A DNA stretch of 36,929 bases from Hyphomonadaceae bacterium (GCA_947478925.1 CANJXY010000015.1:1-36929); one strand, 5' to 3'; shown: positions 1-7,564, numbered from the stretch's first letter. Made by a program: numbers and translations. Notes: generated by a model not told the origin, from the sequence alone.

Positions 1-375
1 CCCGGATGCCCCCAAACACCCGCTCCAACCCTTTCGGCTGAAGGCGCATTGCTGGCATGGATGGAGGGCGTCCACGCTCACGGGACACTCGTCTTCGAAG
101 CCTTCCTGGGCCCCGTGAATGGCGACGTGCCGGGAACCGCGCCGACCGCGATCGGCAAGGATCGTGCGTCCACTGACTATCACAAGACCGGCCCCAACGC
201 CGAAGGCGTCTTGGGTCTCGACGCAGCAAGCACGCGCCACGGCATAAAGTGGTGTTTCACATCGCTGCAAGCGATCGAGGCGGGGCGCATCACCCTGTCG
301 CCATCGCCCTGTCGCCATCACCCATGTTTCGACGTGCGTTTTGACGCCCGCCGCTTCGGCACGTTTCAGTTTTGA
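1..375 (+). CDS. 3' end of an unidentified protein (partial)
   Basis: Frame 1 is open from the first base to the TGA ending at 375, so this is the C-terminal ~124 residues of a gene that begins upstream of the window. Third codon positions are strongly G/C for most of its length, which supports real coding, and nothing convincing lies on the other strand. Recognisable stretches such as HGTLVFEAFLGPVNGDVPG and GLDAASTRHGIKWC do not identify a family for me. Two cysteines fall in the CRHHPC stretch near the end. The extreme C-terminus is odd: a 14-bp near-perfect tandem duplication (293-320) shifts the frame, so the last ~20 residues may not be the ancestral tail. Function unknown. Confidence 0.5.
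   Translation, partial: PGCPQTPAPTLSAEGALLAWMEGVHAHGTLVFEAFLGPVNGDVPGTAPTAIGKDRASTDYHKTGPNAEGVLGLDAASTRHGIKWCFTSLQAIEAGRITLSPSPCRHHPCFDVRFDARRFGTFQF
293..320 (+). repeat. 14-bp tandem duplication in a gene tail
   Basis: CCCTGTCGCCATCG at 293-306 is followed directly by CCCTGTCGCCATCA at 307-320, matching at 13 of 14 positions. The period is not a multiple of three. With one copy only, the upstream reading frame would end about 13 codons earlier, at a TGA now read in another frame. It looks like a recent slippage or duplication event. Confidence 0.7.
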
Positions 376-518
376 AGCACCATCGCAAGGATAGACCGCG
401 CACGCTGCCAGCACGACGAAGTACGCCGAACGACTATTTCAGTGCCTGGGGGATGGCGGGTTCAGTCACGATGACTGGATCAGATCCGCGCGAGATGGGC
501 TTGCGGTTCAGAACCGCG

Positions 519-905
519 CTAGCGATGGGCGCGCAGATAGACTTTCGCGACCCATTCCTTGTCGGCGTCCACCGTCGACAGGTCGAGCTTGTGGATGTTC
601 GCGAACATCGTGCAGATGCCCGGATTGAGATAGCCCCAACGCGCTGTCGGCTCGGCCTTCACCGCGCCTTGCGCAGTCTTGTCCGTGTTGCATACCACTG
701 CATCAAAGCGCGCGTCCTCCACCTGGTTCCACAATAGTGGTAAGGTCGGCATCGGGTTCATTGTCACCTTCGTATCGAACACGACATCGAAGTTTTCAGA
801 ACGCACCGATGCGGATCCGAAGCTCGGCCCCACCGGATTGCCCGGTTGAGCCAGCGCCGGAGGGGCGGCCATCGCGACGAGAAATAAAGCTGCCAAAACG
901 CGCAT
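519..905 (-). CDS. Small secreted protein of unknown function
   Basis: 128 residues. The chosen ATG (905) gives a clean Sec signal peptide: MRVL, then a hydrophobic core, then APPALA with cleavage before Q20. An upstream in-frame ATG at 962 would bury this signal behind 19 unlikely residues. GAGG lies a short distance upstream of the chosen start. The mature part is ~108 residues with exactly two cysteines (C72 and C98), which could form a disulfide in the periplasm. I do not recognise the family. The gene stands alone on the minus strand, downstream of purQ, and about 140 bp with no visible feature separate its stop from the preceding plus-strand gene. Confidence 0.7.
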   Translation of the reverse strand: MRVLAALFLVAMAAPPALAQPGNPVGPSFGSASVRSENFDVVFDTKVTMNPMPTLPLLWNQVEDARFDAVVCNTDKTAQGAVKAEPTARWGYLNPGICTMFANIHKLDLSTVDADKEWVAKVYLRAHR

Positions 906-997
906 GTGGCCGTGCCTCGCAGTTATCGCACCAACGCCATAACACGCCGACCCGGCCGGCAATTCAACGCAGAACCCGCGAGGGTTGAATGGTCCGA

Positions 998-1660
998 TCA
1001 GGCCGCCGCAAGCAGGCTCTGGAACAACTTCGTTCCGTCTTCGCCGCCTTCCTGTCCCGCCATCGCCCGTTCCGGGTGAGGCATCATGCCAAGCACGCGG
1101 CGGTTGTCCGAGAGGATTCCGGCGATATCGCGCGCCGATCCATTGGGGTTGCCGACATAGCGGAATGCGACGCGGCCTTCGCCTTCGAGGCGATCCAGCA
1201 TCGCGTCTTCGGCAAAGTAGTTGCCGTCATGGTGCGCGATCGGGAACACCACTTCGCGCTGGTCGCCATAACCCGCTGTGAAAGCGGATGCATTGCTCGT
1301 GATCGACAGGGCCTGCGGACGGCAGCAGAAATTCAGCGAAGCGTTGCGGAGGAGAGCGCCGGGCAAGAGGCCCAGCTCCGTCGCGACCTGGAAGCCATTG
1401 CAGATCGCCAGCACATAGCCGCCGCGCGCCGCGTGCGCCCGTATCGCATCGCCCACGGGCGAGGCCGCCGCCATCGCGCCCGAGCGCAGATAGTCGCCGT
1501 AAGAAAATCCGCCAGGCAACACGATCAGATCCGTACCATCGGGGATCTGGCCATCCTTGTGCCAGACCATCGCGGGATCCTCGCCCGTAACCTGCTTCAA
1601 CGCGACCTGCGCGTCGCGGTCACAGTTGGACCCGGGGAAGACGATGACAGCGGATTTCAT
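998..1660 (-). CDS. purQ: Phosphoribosylformylglycinamidine synthase, glutaminase subunit PurQ
   Basis: 220 residues, the normal length for stand-alone PurQ. It is the class I glutamine amidotransferase subunit that releases ammonia from glutamine for the PurL subunit, making FGAM from FGAR in de novo purine synthesis (cytoplasm, PurLQS complex). Visible motifs: N-terminal [12 protein letters not shown], oxyanion strand LPGGFSYGD (48-56), nucleophile C87 in AICNGFQ, and the His/Glu pair H195 and E197 in [14 protein letters not shown] sits just upstream of the ATG. purS and purC lie 1.0-2.1 kb upstream on the same strand, separated from purQ by a DUF486 gene and two plus-strand lipoprotein genes. 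purL is not in the window. Confidence 0.97.
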   Translation of the reverse strand: MKSAVIVFPGSNCDRDAQVALKQVTGEDPAMVWHKDGQIPDGTDLIVLPGGFSYGDYLRSGAMAAASPVGDAIRAHAARGGYVLAICNGFQVATELGLLPGALLRNASLNFCCRPQALSITSNASAFTAGYGDQREVVFPIAHHDGNYFAEDAMLDRLEGEGRVAFRYVGNPNGSARDIAGILSDNRRVLGMMPHPERAMAGQEGGEDGTKLFQSLLAAA

Positions 1661-1741
1661 GGGCTGACCTTTTGGGGCTTTTCCCGTTGCGCCGCGCCTC
1701 TAGCAGGTTTTGCGGCGAGTCGCGAGTGTGTCTGCAGCGCG

Positions 1742-2083
1742 CTACTTGTAGAAGATCACCCCGGCCCCAAGCGCAATGAAACCAAAGCCCAGTGCGTGCC
1801 TCCAGGTCAGCGGCTCGCCCAGCACCCAGGTCGAAAATCCGGCAAACACCACCAGCGTGATTACCTCCTGCATCGTCTTAAGCTCGGCCGCCGAATAGAC
1901 CTCATGGCCGATGCGGTTAGCGGGCACAGCCATGCAGTATTCGATCAGGGCGATGCCCCAACTCGCCAGGATCGCCCAATGCAATGGTGTGCTGGTGAAC
2001 TTCAGGTGCCCATACCATGCGATGGTCATGAAGATATTGGAGCCGATCAGCAGGACGATGGGCGACCATTGCGCGAAGCTCAT
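1742..2083 (-). CDS. DUF486 family small membrane protein
   Basis: 113 residues, nearly all hydrophobic, with about four predicted transmembrane segments. It matches my memory of the DUF486 family, which has a drug/metabolite-transporter-like fold: NIFMTIAWYGHLK, the WGIALIEYCMAVPANRIGH segment and the GEPLTWRHALGFGFIALGA tail. The start at 2083 is preceded by AGGGA; earlier in-frame starts would add a cysteine-rich soluble leader that does not fit the family. The biochemical role is unknown. It sits between purS and purQ on the same strand, but about 80 bp separate it from purQ, so co-transcription is possible and not shown. Confidence 0.88.
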   Translation of the reverse strand: MSFAQWSPIVLLIGSNIFMTIAWYGHLKFTSTPLHWAILASWGIALIEYCMAVPANRIGHEVYSAAELKTMQEVITLVVFAGFSTWVLGEPLTWRHALGFGFIALGAGVIFYK

Positions 2084-2168
2084 GAATTTCCCTGCGGATG
2101 AAGCACCCGAATTTGAACAGATTCTCGATCCACGGTGATGAACGGTCATTTCGGCGCCGGAGGTACAG

Positions 2169-2432
2169 ATGAGCAAGCTGATTTTCGCAACCGCCCTGTT
2201 CGCCCTCGCCGCCTGCAGTTTGGCGGGCTGCAACACCCTTGGCGGCTTGGGACAGGATCTTCAGCAGGCCGGCGCTGTGATCTCTGGCACGGCGATCGGC
2301 GCGCAAAATGCCACGACGCCCGGCCGGCAGCCGCCTGCGCCCGAACCGGCCACGCCTGCGCCGCTGCTCAATTGCCAACCAGATGCAAACAGCCGCGTCC
2401 CTGTAGGCTGCCCGCAACCCGGCCAACACTAG
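2169..2432 (+). CDS. Entericidin-like lipoprotein with proline-rich tail
   Basis: 87 residues. GGAGG lies just upstream of the ATG. The N-terminus is a lipoprotein signal with lipobox LAGC, so the mature protein begins at that Cys with CNTLGGLGQDLQQAGAVISG, the entericidin (EcnA/EcnB) signature. Entericidins are usually only ~45 residues long. This one continues with ~40 more residues rich in Pro, Ala and Gln (PPAPEPATPAP) and has two extra cysteines near the end (LLNC, GCPQPGQH). It is the first of two consecutive entericidin-like genes. In enterobacteria these peptides act as an antidote/toxin pair of the envelope; that role here is inference. Confidence 0.85.
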   Translation: MSKLIFATALFALAACSLAGCNTLGGLGQDLQQAGAVISGTAIGAQNATTPGRQPPAPEPATPAPLLNCQPDANSRVPVGCPQPGQH

Positions 2433-2512
2433 CGCAACCTGCCGCCAGCTTGCGGAAACGGCCACAAGAGGCCATCTTTGACGCTCGGGACAACATCCAA
2501 GGGGTCAACCTC

Positions 2513-2647
2513 ATGCGCAAACTTCTTCTCGCCGTGATGCTCGCTGCGCCGCTGATGGCGTCCGCCTGCAACACGATCGCCGGCCTCGGCAAGGACGTGT
2601 CGACCGTGGGCAGTGTCATGAGCGATACGGCTGAAAAAACGAAATAG
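2513..2647 (+). CDS. Entericidin family lipoprotein
   Basis: 44 residues, the normal entericidin length. It starts at the ATG at 2513, about 8 bases after AAGGGG. The signal MRKLLLAVMLAAPLMASAC ends in the lipobox Cys, followed by NTIAGLGKDVSTVGSVMSDTA, the canonical entericidin core. Entericidin peptides are small outer-envelope lipoproteins; EcnB is a bacteriolytic toxin and EcnA its antidote in Escherichia coli, while most alphaproteobacterial copies are uncharacterised. It lies 80 bp after the longer paralogue, so the two are probably co-transcribed, and it is convergent with purS. Confidence 0.9.
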   Translation: MRKLLLAVMLAAPLMASACNTIAGLGKDVSTVGSVMSDTAEKTK

Positions 2648-2660
2648 CGGCTGCTTTAGC

Positions 2661-2706
2661 CCGCTGGCACGGCCCAACATTTCAGTGGATGTGGCCTCGC
2701 CAGCGG
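2661..2706. terminator. Candidate stem-loop between convergent genes
   Basis: CCGCTGGC (2661-2668) and GCCAGCGG (2699-2706) are perfect 8-bp inverted arms, and GGCC...GGCC and CAT...ATG pair inside them. It lies in the ~65-bp gap between the convergent entericidin and purS genes. No U-tract follows on either strand, so the terminator function is inferred from position only. Confidence 0.4.
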
Positions 2707-2712
2707 TGCTGA

Positions 2713-2955
2713 CTAGCTGAGCTCGATCGAGTAACGCTCGACGACCGTGTTCGCGAGCAACTTCTCGCACATTTCCTTGACGCGCTTTTCTGCGTCTGTT
2801 TTCGACAGGCCATCGGCAAGTTCGATCTCGATGGTCTTGCCGCAGCGCACGGCCTCGACTTCGCTAAAGCCCAGACGGCCGAGCGCGTCGCCTACCGCCT
2901 TGCCCTGCGGATCGAGCACGCCAGCCTTCAGCGATACGTGAACCTTGGCTTTCAT
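2713..2955 (-). CDS. purS: Phosphoribosylformylglycinamidine synthase subunit PurS
   Basis: 80 residues, normal PurS length. PurS bridges PurL and PurQ and channels ammonia in the FGAM synthase complex. Sequence support: N-terminal KAKVHVSLKAGVLDPQGKAV, then GFSEVEAVRCGKTIEI and the amphipathic C-terminal helix VKEMCEKLLANTVVERYSIEL. It starts 38 bp after the purC stop on the same strand, so purC-purS is very likely one transcript. Confidence 0.96.
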   Translation of the reverse strand: MKAKVHVSLKAGVLDPQGKAVGDALGRLGFSEVEAVRCGKTIEIELADGLSKTDAEKRVKEMCEKLLANTVVERYSIELS

Positions 2956-2993
2956 GGGACCGCCTACTTGCCGTTGCCAACCCGCAAAACGGG

Positions 2994-3755
2994 CTACTTG
3001 CCGTTAAAGGACAGGATTTCCGCCCCGCCCGCTTCCTTGATGATTCCGAGCCGGCGCGCAACCTCAGCATAGGCCTCGGTGACGCCGCCCATGTCACGGC
3101 GGAAGCGGTCCTTGTCCATCTTTTCGCCCGTGTCCATGTCCCACAGGCGGCAGCTGTCCGGGCTGATCTCGTCGGCCAGCACCGTGCGAACCATCTCGCC
3201 CTCGTACAGGCGACCGTACTCGACCTTGAAATCCACCAGCTTGATGCGCGCGCCGGCAAACAGCCCCGTCAGGAAGTCGTTGATACGGAGCGTCATCGCG
3301 ATGATGTCGTCGATCTCCTGGTGCGTGGCCCAGTTGAACGCCGTGATGTGCTCTTCGGTGACCATCGGGTCACCGAGTTCATCCTTCTTGTAACAGAACT
3401 CGATGATCGAGCGCGGCAGCACGGTGCCCTCCTCGATGCCGAGCTTCTTGGACAGCGAGCCTGCCGCGATGTTGCGGCAGATAACCTCGAGCGGGATGAT
3501 CTCCACTTCGCGGATCAGCTGTTCGCGCATGTTGAGCCGCTTCAGGAAGTGTGTCGGCAGGCCGATGCCGTTCAACTGCGTCATCACGAATTCGCTGATG
3601 CGGTTGTTCAGAACACCCTTGCCGTCGAGCACGGCGCGCTTCTCGTTGTTGAACGCCGTAGCGTCGTCCTTGAAGTACTGGATAAGCGTGCCGGGCTCGG
3701 GACCCTCGTAGAGGATCTTCGCTTTGCCTTCGTAGATCTTCCGGCGCTTGGCCAT
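2994..3755 (-). CDS. purC: SAICAR synthetase PurC
   Basis: 253 residues. PurC (phosphoribosylaminoimidazole-succinocarboxamide synthase) joins aspartate to CAIR using ATP, step 8 of de novo purine synthesis. Visible family features: [16 protein letters not shown] at the N-terminus (nucleotide-binding strand), [19 protein letters not shown], the [10 protein letters not shown] loop and the C-terminal [19 protein letters not shown] region. GGAGACCCGAT precedes the ATG at 3755, a good ribosome binding site. The gene is divergent from the DUF1476 gene across a ~180-bp promoter region and leads into purS. Confidence 0.97.
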   Translation of the reverse strand: MAKRRKIYEGKAKILYEGPEPGTLIQYFKDDATAFNNEKRAVLDGKGVLNNRISEFVMTQLNGIGLPTHFLKRLNMREQLIREVEIIPLEVICRNIAAGSLSKKLGIEEGTVLPRSIIEFCYKKDELGDPMVTEEHITAFNWATHQEIDDIIAMTLRINDFLTGLFAGARIKLVDFKVEYGRLYEGEMVRTVLADEISPDSCRLWDMDTGEKMDKDRFRRDMGGVTEAYAEVARRLGIIKEAGGAEILSFNGK

Positions 3756-3934
3756 ATCGGGTCTCCTGGGCCAGAGCCGTTTTCGCGGCCCTCGACTCGT
3801 ATAGGAAAAGGCTTCCTAGCCCATCCGGCGATGGACGTCGCGTCCGGGATCGTCGCGGGGGTGTTGTAGGCTCTTCCGAGTGGCTATATCGACATGAGAT
3901 GCACAGGACGCAAGCGACCTGAGGGAGACGAGTT

Positions 3935-4261
3935 TTGAGCGGTTTCGACAAACGTGAAGCGGCGGAAGAAGGCAGGTTCGCCCTCGACCAGGAACTTCGG
4001 TTCAAGGCAAATGCCCGCCGAAACAAGCTTTTGGGGCTTTGGGCTGCCGAAAAGCTCGGCAAAACCGGCGAAGCGGCCGCCACTTACGCGATCGAGGTCG
4101 TGAAGTCCGATTTCGAGGCCCCCGGCGACGAAGACGTTTTTCGCAAGGTGAAAGGCGATCTCAACGCCGCGGGTGTGGATATCTCCGACCATCAGCTCCA
4201 CCGCCAGATGACAGAACTCATGGACGTTGCGGTCGAACAGGTCAAAACCGAGAAAAAGTAG
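3935..4261 (+). CDS. DUF1476 protein, F1-ATPase inhibitor zeta-like
   Basis: 108 residues, starting with TTG at 3935 behind a strong GAGGGAG. The TTG start is supported because MSGFDKREAAEEGRFALDQE aligns with the family N-terminus. DUF1476 is the alphaproteobacterial zeta subunit that binds F1-ATPase and blocks ATP hydrolysis in Paracoccus denitrificans. The charged N-terminal segment is the inhibitory part and the rest is a four-helix bundle (KLLGLWAAEKLG, DEDVFRKVKGDL, HQLHRQMTELMD). How strongly it inhibits outside Paracoccus varies. It is divergent from purC. A short UUCG hairpin overlaps its stop codon. Confidence 0.95.
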   Translation: MSGFDKREAAEEGRFALDQELRFKANARRNKLLGLWAAEKLGKTGEAAATYAIEVVKSDFEAPGDEDVFRKVKGDLNAAGVDISDHQLHRQMTELMDVAVEQVKTEKK

Positions 4262-4274
4262 CCTTCGGGCTTTT
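4260..4274 (+). terminator. Possible short terminator at the DUF1476 stop
   Basis: AGCC-TTCG-GGCT followed by TTT. It is a 4-bp stem with a stable UUCG loop that includes the TAG stop codon. The stem is short, so termination may be partial. Confidence 0.3.
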
Positions 4275-4276
4275 CG

Positions 4277-4720
4277 TTGGTCATCTCGCCCTGGGCAACC
4301 GGGGCGAGCGTCAATGAAATTCCGCTGGAGCCGGACGTCGATCGCGTGGCTCTGCATGGCGGCGGCTTCGCGGCGACAGACGCCGATGCACCGGAGACCA
4401 GACGCCCGTTCGTTCCGGACGATCCCATCTGGGTGTCCTGGGACGATCTCTACAGCCAGCAGATGCGAGACATAGCGCTGATCTTTATCGGCACGCTGAT
4501 CGGCATTGGCGTTACCGTGATGATCAAAGGCCTGCGCCCCCTTTCATCGAAAGTCTTCGCAAGCCGCCTCCGCTCGAGAAAAAGTCCGAAGATCCGGCCC
4601 ACGCGCCACCCGCGCATTCATCATGACGATGTCATGTGCACCGCTTTATACAACGTATGCGGCCAAACCGGCGCCAGGCTGGTACACCCCAGCCATCCGC
4701 ATGGTGAACACCACCCGTGA
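4277..4720 (+). CDS. Possible small membrane-anchored protein, family unknown
   Basis: The open frame gives up to 147 residues from a TTG at 4277, with no good ribosome binding site; the true start may be further in (a GTG at 4347, for example). Codon use is coding-like until about 4560. An acidic region ends in PDDPIWVSWDDLYSQQMRD, followed by one clear transmembrane segment, IALIFIGTLIGIGVTVMIKG. After about 4560 the residues become basic and low in complexity (SRLRSRKSPKIRPTRHPR), and the real protein may have lost its original stop. Function unknown. It follows DUF1476 in the same frame, just past that gene's stop. Confidence 0.4.
   Translation: MVISPWATGASVNEIPLEPDVDRVALHGGGFAATDADAPETRRPFVPDDPIWVSWDDLYSQQMRDIALIFIGTLIGIGVTVMIKGLRPLSSKVFASRLRSRKSPKIRPTRHPRIHHDDVMCTALYNVCGQTGARLVHPSHPHGEHHP
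4622..4651 (+). promoter_or_regulatory. Candidate promoter with ATGAC-GAT-GTCAT dyad
   Basis: CATGAC (4622-4627), an 18-base spacer and TTATAC (4646-4651) resemble -35/-10 elements. The -35 region overlaps a perfect dyad, ATGAC-GAT-GTCAT (4623-4635), which could be an operator. It would drive the non-coding stretch that ends in the terminator at 4934-4970. The match is weak. Confidence 0.25.
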
Positions 4721-4970
4721 AAAGGGATTGATGGAACGGCCCGCTTCGTTAGCGATTAGCCGTCAGTCTGGTTTTTGAAGATCGGCTTCCGCCGGTCTGG
4801 TTCGGCCGGTTCCTGCTTTCCCGCCAAGTCCCCCCTCGGCGGTTGCGCTTTTCCCCCTGGGCGCTTGGCAGATCCGGTTTCAGGAGTAGCGGCGCACGAC
4901 CCCTCGCGCCCGCCGCTCCGCCATCATGGCCTTGGGCCGGAGCTCGGGAGGAGTTCCGGCCCAATTTTTT
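4721..4970 (+). ncRNA. Candidate structured small RNA upstream of a terminator
   Basis: These 250 bases between the small membrane-protein ORF and the purB stop contain no convincing gene. They are rich in local inverted repeats: GCCAAG...CTTGGC enclosing a C-rich segment around 4828-4873, CCGCC...GGCGG inside it, and AGCGGCG...CGCCGCT around 4888-4920. The plus strand ends in a strong intrinsic terminator. Its use of a terminator pointing opposite to purB suggests a plus-strand transcript of roughly 150-250 nt. I could not match it to 6S, SRP, tmRNA or RNase P consensus by eye. Confidence 0.3.
4934..4970 (+). terminator. Intrinsic terminator, plus strand
   Basis: GGGCCGGA (4934-4941) pairs perfectly with TCCGGCCC (4955-4962), followed by AA and six T residues (4965-4970). 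The T-run is on the plus-strand 3' side only, so it ends a plus-strand transcript and not purB, whose stop is 3 bases further on. Confidence 0.8.
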
Positions 4971-4972
4971 GT

Positions 4973-6283
4973 TCAGGTGGCGCCAAAGACCCGAGCGAAG
5001 ATGACGTCCACCGCCTTGAGGTGATAGCCAAGATCGAACATGTCACCCAGTTCAGCATTGGTCAGAAGTTTCGCGACATCCGCATCGCCTTCGAGATTGT
5101 GCAGGAAGTCGCCTTCCTTGCGGTTCGCATCGCGCCACACTTTCATCGCGTTGCGCTGGACCATGCGATAGGCGTCTTCGCGGCTCGCACCCGCCTCCAC
5201 CAGCGCCAGCAGCACGCGCTGCGAGTTATGCAACCCGCCGAGTCTGTTGAGATTGGCCAGCATGTTCTCCGGGTAGATCAGCAGCTGCTCGATGACGCCC
5301 GCAAGCCGATTAAGCGCGAAATCCAGATGGATCGTCGCGTCTGGCCCGATGCCGCGCTCCACCGACGAGTGCGAAATATCGCGCTCGTGCCAGAGCGCGA
5401 CATTCTCCATCGCCGGCACAACCGACGAGCGCACCAGACGCGCCAGGCCAGTGAGATTTTCCGTCAGCACCGGATTGCGCTTGTGGGGCATTGCGGACGA
5501 GCCCTTCTGCCCTTCCGAGAAGAACTCCTCCGCCTCCAGCACTTCGGTGCGCTGCAGGTGACGGATCTCGGTCGCGATGCGCTCGATCGTCGAGGCGACC
5601 ACCCCTAGCGCCGCGAAGAACGCCGCATGGCGATCACGCGGTATCACCTGCGTCGAAACTGGCTCCACCTCGAGTCCGAGCTTGGCCGCCACCATCGTCT
5701 CGATACGCGGATCGATGTTGGCGAACGTGCCCACGGCGCCCGAAATCGCACACGTCGAAATTTCCGCACGCGCCGCCTCGAGCCGTTTCCGGTTTCGCGC
5801 CATCTCTGCGTAGAAGCCCGCGAGCTTCACACCGAACGTGGTTGGCTCGGCATGGATGCCATGGCTTCTTCCGATCGTCGGCGTCATCTTGTGTTCCAGC
5901 GCCCGCTTCTTCAGCGCTGCAAGCACACGGTCCACATCCTTGATCAGGATGTCGCTTGCCCGCTGCAGCTGAACCGCAAGGCACGTATCCAAGACGTCCG
6001 ACGACGTCATGCCAAGATGCAGGAACCGCGCCTCGTCGCCGACATGCTCCGCCACCGATGTCAGGAACGCGATCACGTCGTGCTTCACTTCGCGCTCGAT
6101 CGTGTCGATGCGCTCGACATTGAACCCGCCCCGCGCCCGCACGGCGATCGGCACGTCTTTTGGGATCATGCCGAGTTCGGCCATCGCCTCGGCCGCGAGC
6201 GTTTCGATCTCCAGCCAGATCGCATAGCGCTGCTCCGGCTCCCAGATCGCAACCATCTCGGGACGGGCATAGCGAGGAATCAT
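4973..6283 (-). CDS. purB: Adenylosuccinate lyase PurB
   Basis: 436 residues, the size of the short (Bacillus-type) class. It catalyses two fumarate eliminations: SAICAR to AICAR and adenylosuccinate to AMP. The ATG at 6283 starts [10 protein letters not shown], the conserved family N-terminus, with GGAG 8 bases upstream; an ATG at 6340 would add 19 unrelated residues. Visible: [12 protein letters not shown] near residue 95, [14 protein letters not shown] with the catalytic His, and the mobile signature loop [11 protein letters not shown] with its catalytic serine at about 262-263. The same-strand purC lies ~1.2 kb downstream past two plus-strand genes, so purB is probably transcribed on its own. 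Confidence 0.97.
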   Translation of the reverse strand: MIPRYARPEMVAIWEPEQRYAIWLEIETLAAEAMAELGMIPKDVPIAVRARGGFNVERIDTIEREVKHDVIAFLTSVAEHVGDEARFLHLGMTSSDVLDTCLAVQLQRASDILIKDVDRVLAALKKRALEHKMTPTIGRSHGIHAEPTTFGVKLAGFYAEMARNRKRLEAARAEISTCAISGAVGTFANIDPRIETMVAAKLGLEVEPVSTQVIPRDRHAAFFAALGVVASTIERIATEIRHLQRTEVLEAEEFFSEGQKGSSAMPHKRNPVLTENLTGLARLVRSSVVPAMENVALWHERDISHSSVERGIGPDATIHLDFALNRLAGVIEQLLIYPENMLANLNRLGGLHNSQRVLLALVEAGASREDAYRMVQRNAMKVWRDANRKEGDFLHNLEGDADVAKLLTNAELGDMFDLGYHLKAVDVIFARVFGAT

Positions 6284-6420
6284 GGGACAGCGCTCCGGCA
6301 GGTATGCGGCGCCTATAAGCCGCTGGAGAGGTGTTGTCATCCCGCCGGCCCGGCGGCCCTTTTGGCACGCCGCCTGAATGTCCGCGATAATGTTGGACTA
6401 TCCGCGCAGGGGGGGGCGGC

Positions 6421-6843
6421 ATGGCAGCGGCTATCCACCAGATCACGGCGGCAAACACTGCCCTGCTCGGACACGTCGATCCTGACGTGTTCGATCAGGC
6501 GATCGACGCCGCCCGCCTCGCGGCCTATGTTGCTGACGCGCAGCATGCCATGTTCGTCGCGCTGGAAAGCGGTCTCGTTGTCGGCCAGATTCGCGGCAGT
6601 GTTCACCTACAGCCCGACCGCGCCCCGGACCTCTACATCGACAATCTCGGCACGGCGCCCTCGCACCAGCGGCGCGGCGTCGCTTCGGCGCTGATGAAAG
6701 CCATGCTCGACTGGGGCAAGGCTCAGGGCTGCACCCATGCCTGGGTCGCCACTGAAACCGCCAACGAACAGGCCAAGGGCTTCTACGCCGCACAGCGCTA
6801 CACGCACGATACAATCGCGCTGTTCGCCCGCGAGCTGAGCTGA
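6421..6843 (+). CDS. GNAT family N-acetyltransferase
   Basis: 140 residues, a single GNAT domain. The acetyl-CoA pyrophosphate loop is QRRGVA (83-88, the Q/R-x-x-G-x-A motif) after the strand LYIDNLGTAP. The end of the fold shows TETANEQAKGFYAAQRY, where N114 and Y122 occupy the usual structural and general-acid positions. The substrate, small molecule or protein, cannot be told from sequence. The stop lies only 3 bases from the phoB stop on the opposite strand, leaving no room for a terminator between them. Confidence 0.9.
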   Translation: MAAAIHQITAANTALLGHVDPDVFDQAIDAARLAAYVADAQHAMFVALESGLVVGQIRGSVHLQPDRAPDLYIDNLGTAPSHQRRGVASALMKAMLDWGKAQGCTHAWVATETANEQAKGFYAAQRYTHDTIALFARELS

Positions 6844-6846
6844 GGA

Positions 6847-7548
6847 TTATACGTCCAGTGAATAGCCCGCCGAACGCACAGTGCGGATCGGGTCATCCCC
6901 GCCACCCTTGCTCAGCGCCTTGCGCAGACGCCCGATATGCACATCCACTGTGCGCGTCTCGACATAGACATCCGAGCCCCACACCGCATCCAGCAGCTGT
7001 TCACGGCTGAACACGCGGCCCGGATGCTGGATGAAATAATCCAGCAGACGGAACTCGGTCGGTCCCAGATGTACGTCGGTGCCGCCACGTGTCACTTTAT
7101 GAGCAGCGCGGTCTATCGAGATGTCGCCCACGACTACGACATCCTCGGCCAACGCCGGGCGGATGCGGCGCATGACAGCGCGGATGCGTGCCGTCAGCTC
7201 GGACATGGAGAACGGCTTTGTCATGTAGTCGTCAGCGCCGATATCGAGCCCGCGGATGCGATCACTCTCTTCGGCCCTTGCCGTCAGCATGATGATCGGC
7301 AGGTTGCGCGTCGTCGCTTTGGAGCGCAGCCGCCGCGCGACTTCGATACCCGCGAGTTTGGGCAGCATCCAATCGAGCAGCACAATGTCAGGCTGACGCT
7401 CATCGATCAGCAACAGCGCTTCTTCACCGTCGCCAGCGACGGAAACCTCATAGCCTTCCTTGACCAGATTGTAGCGGATCAGCTCAACGAGCGCTGGCTC
7501 GTCCTCGACGATCAGCGCGTACGGTCGCGTGGCGGCAGCGGGACGCAT
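6847..7548 (-). CDS. phoB: Phosphate regulon response regulator PhoB
   Basis: 233 residues. The receiver domain (about 10-125) has acidic residues in IVEDE, phosphoacceptor D59 (LLDWMLP), T89 and K111 (MTKPFS). The OmpR/PhoB winged helix (about 140-230) has GPTEFRLLDYFIQHPGRV and the recognition helix RTVDVHIGRLRKAL. It would bind Pho boxes once phosphorylated by PhoR. I chose the ATG at 7548; an in-frame ATG at 7584 would overlap phoU by 20 bases and add 12 residues. It is the last gene of pstB-phoU-phoB. Confidence 0.93.
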   Translation of the reverse strand: MRPAAATRPYALIVEDEPALVELIRYNLVKEGYEVSVAGDGEEALLLIDERQPDIVLLDWMLPKLAGIEVARRLRSKATTRNLPIIMLTARAEESDRIRGLDIGADDYMTKPFSMSELTARIRAVMRRIRPALAEDVVVVGDISIDRAAHKVTRGGTDVHLGPTEFRLLDYFIQHPGRVFSREQLLDAVWGSDVYVETRTVDVHIGRLRKALSKGGGDDPIRTVRSAGYSLDV

Positions 7549-7564
7549 TGTGGTCCGCTCGAGT

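Noticed and set aside
372-737. 121-residue plus-strand ORF overlapping the small secreted protein
   Set aside because: The opposite strand has a clear signal peptide and start; this frame is a shadow.
4259-4279. Stop-codon readthrough joining DUF1476 to the following in-frame ORF
   Set aside because: DUF1476 ends at its normal length, and a possible terminator hairpin lies at the stop.
4314-4475. Alternative small ORF starting MKFRWSRTSIAW in another frame
   Set aside because: The frame with the transmembrane helix has more coding-like codon use and more protein-like content.
4749-4964. 71-residue minus-strand ORF in the candidate RNA region
   Set aside because: Basic low-complexity sequence with no start signal; it overlaps the terminator hairpin.
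4721-4970. Naming the candidate RNA as 6S, SRP, tmRNA or RNase P RNA
   Set aside because: None of the conserved sequence blocks I know for these RNAs is visible, so it stays unnamed.
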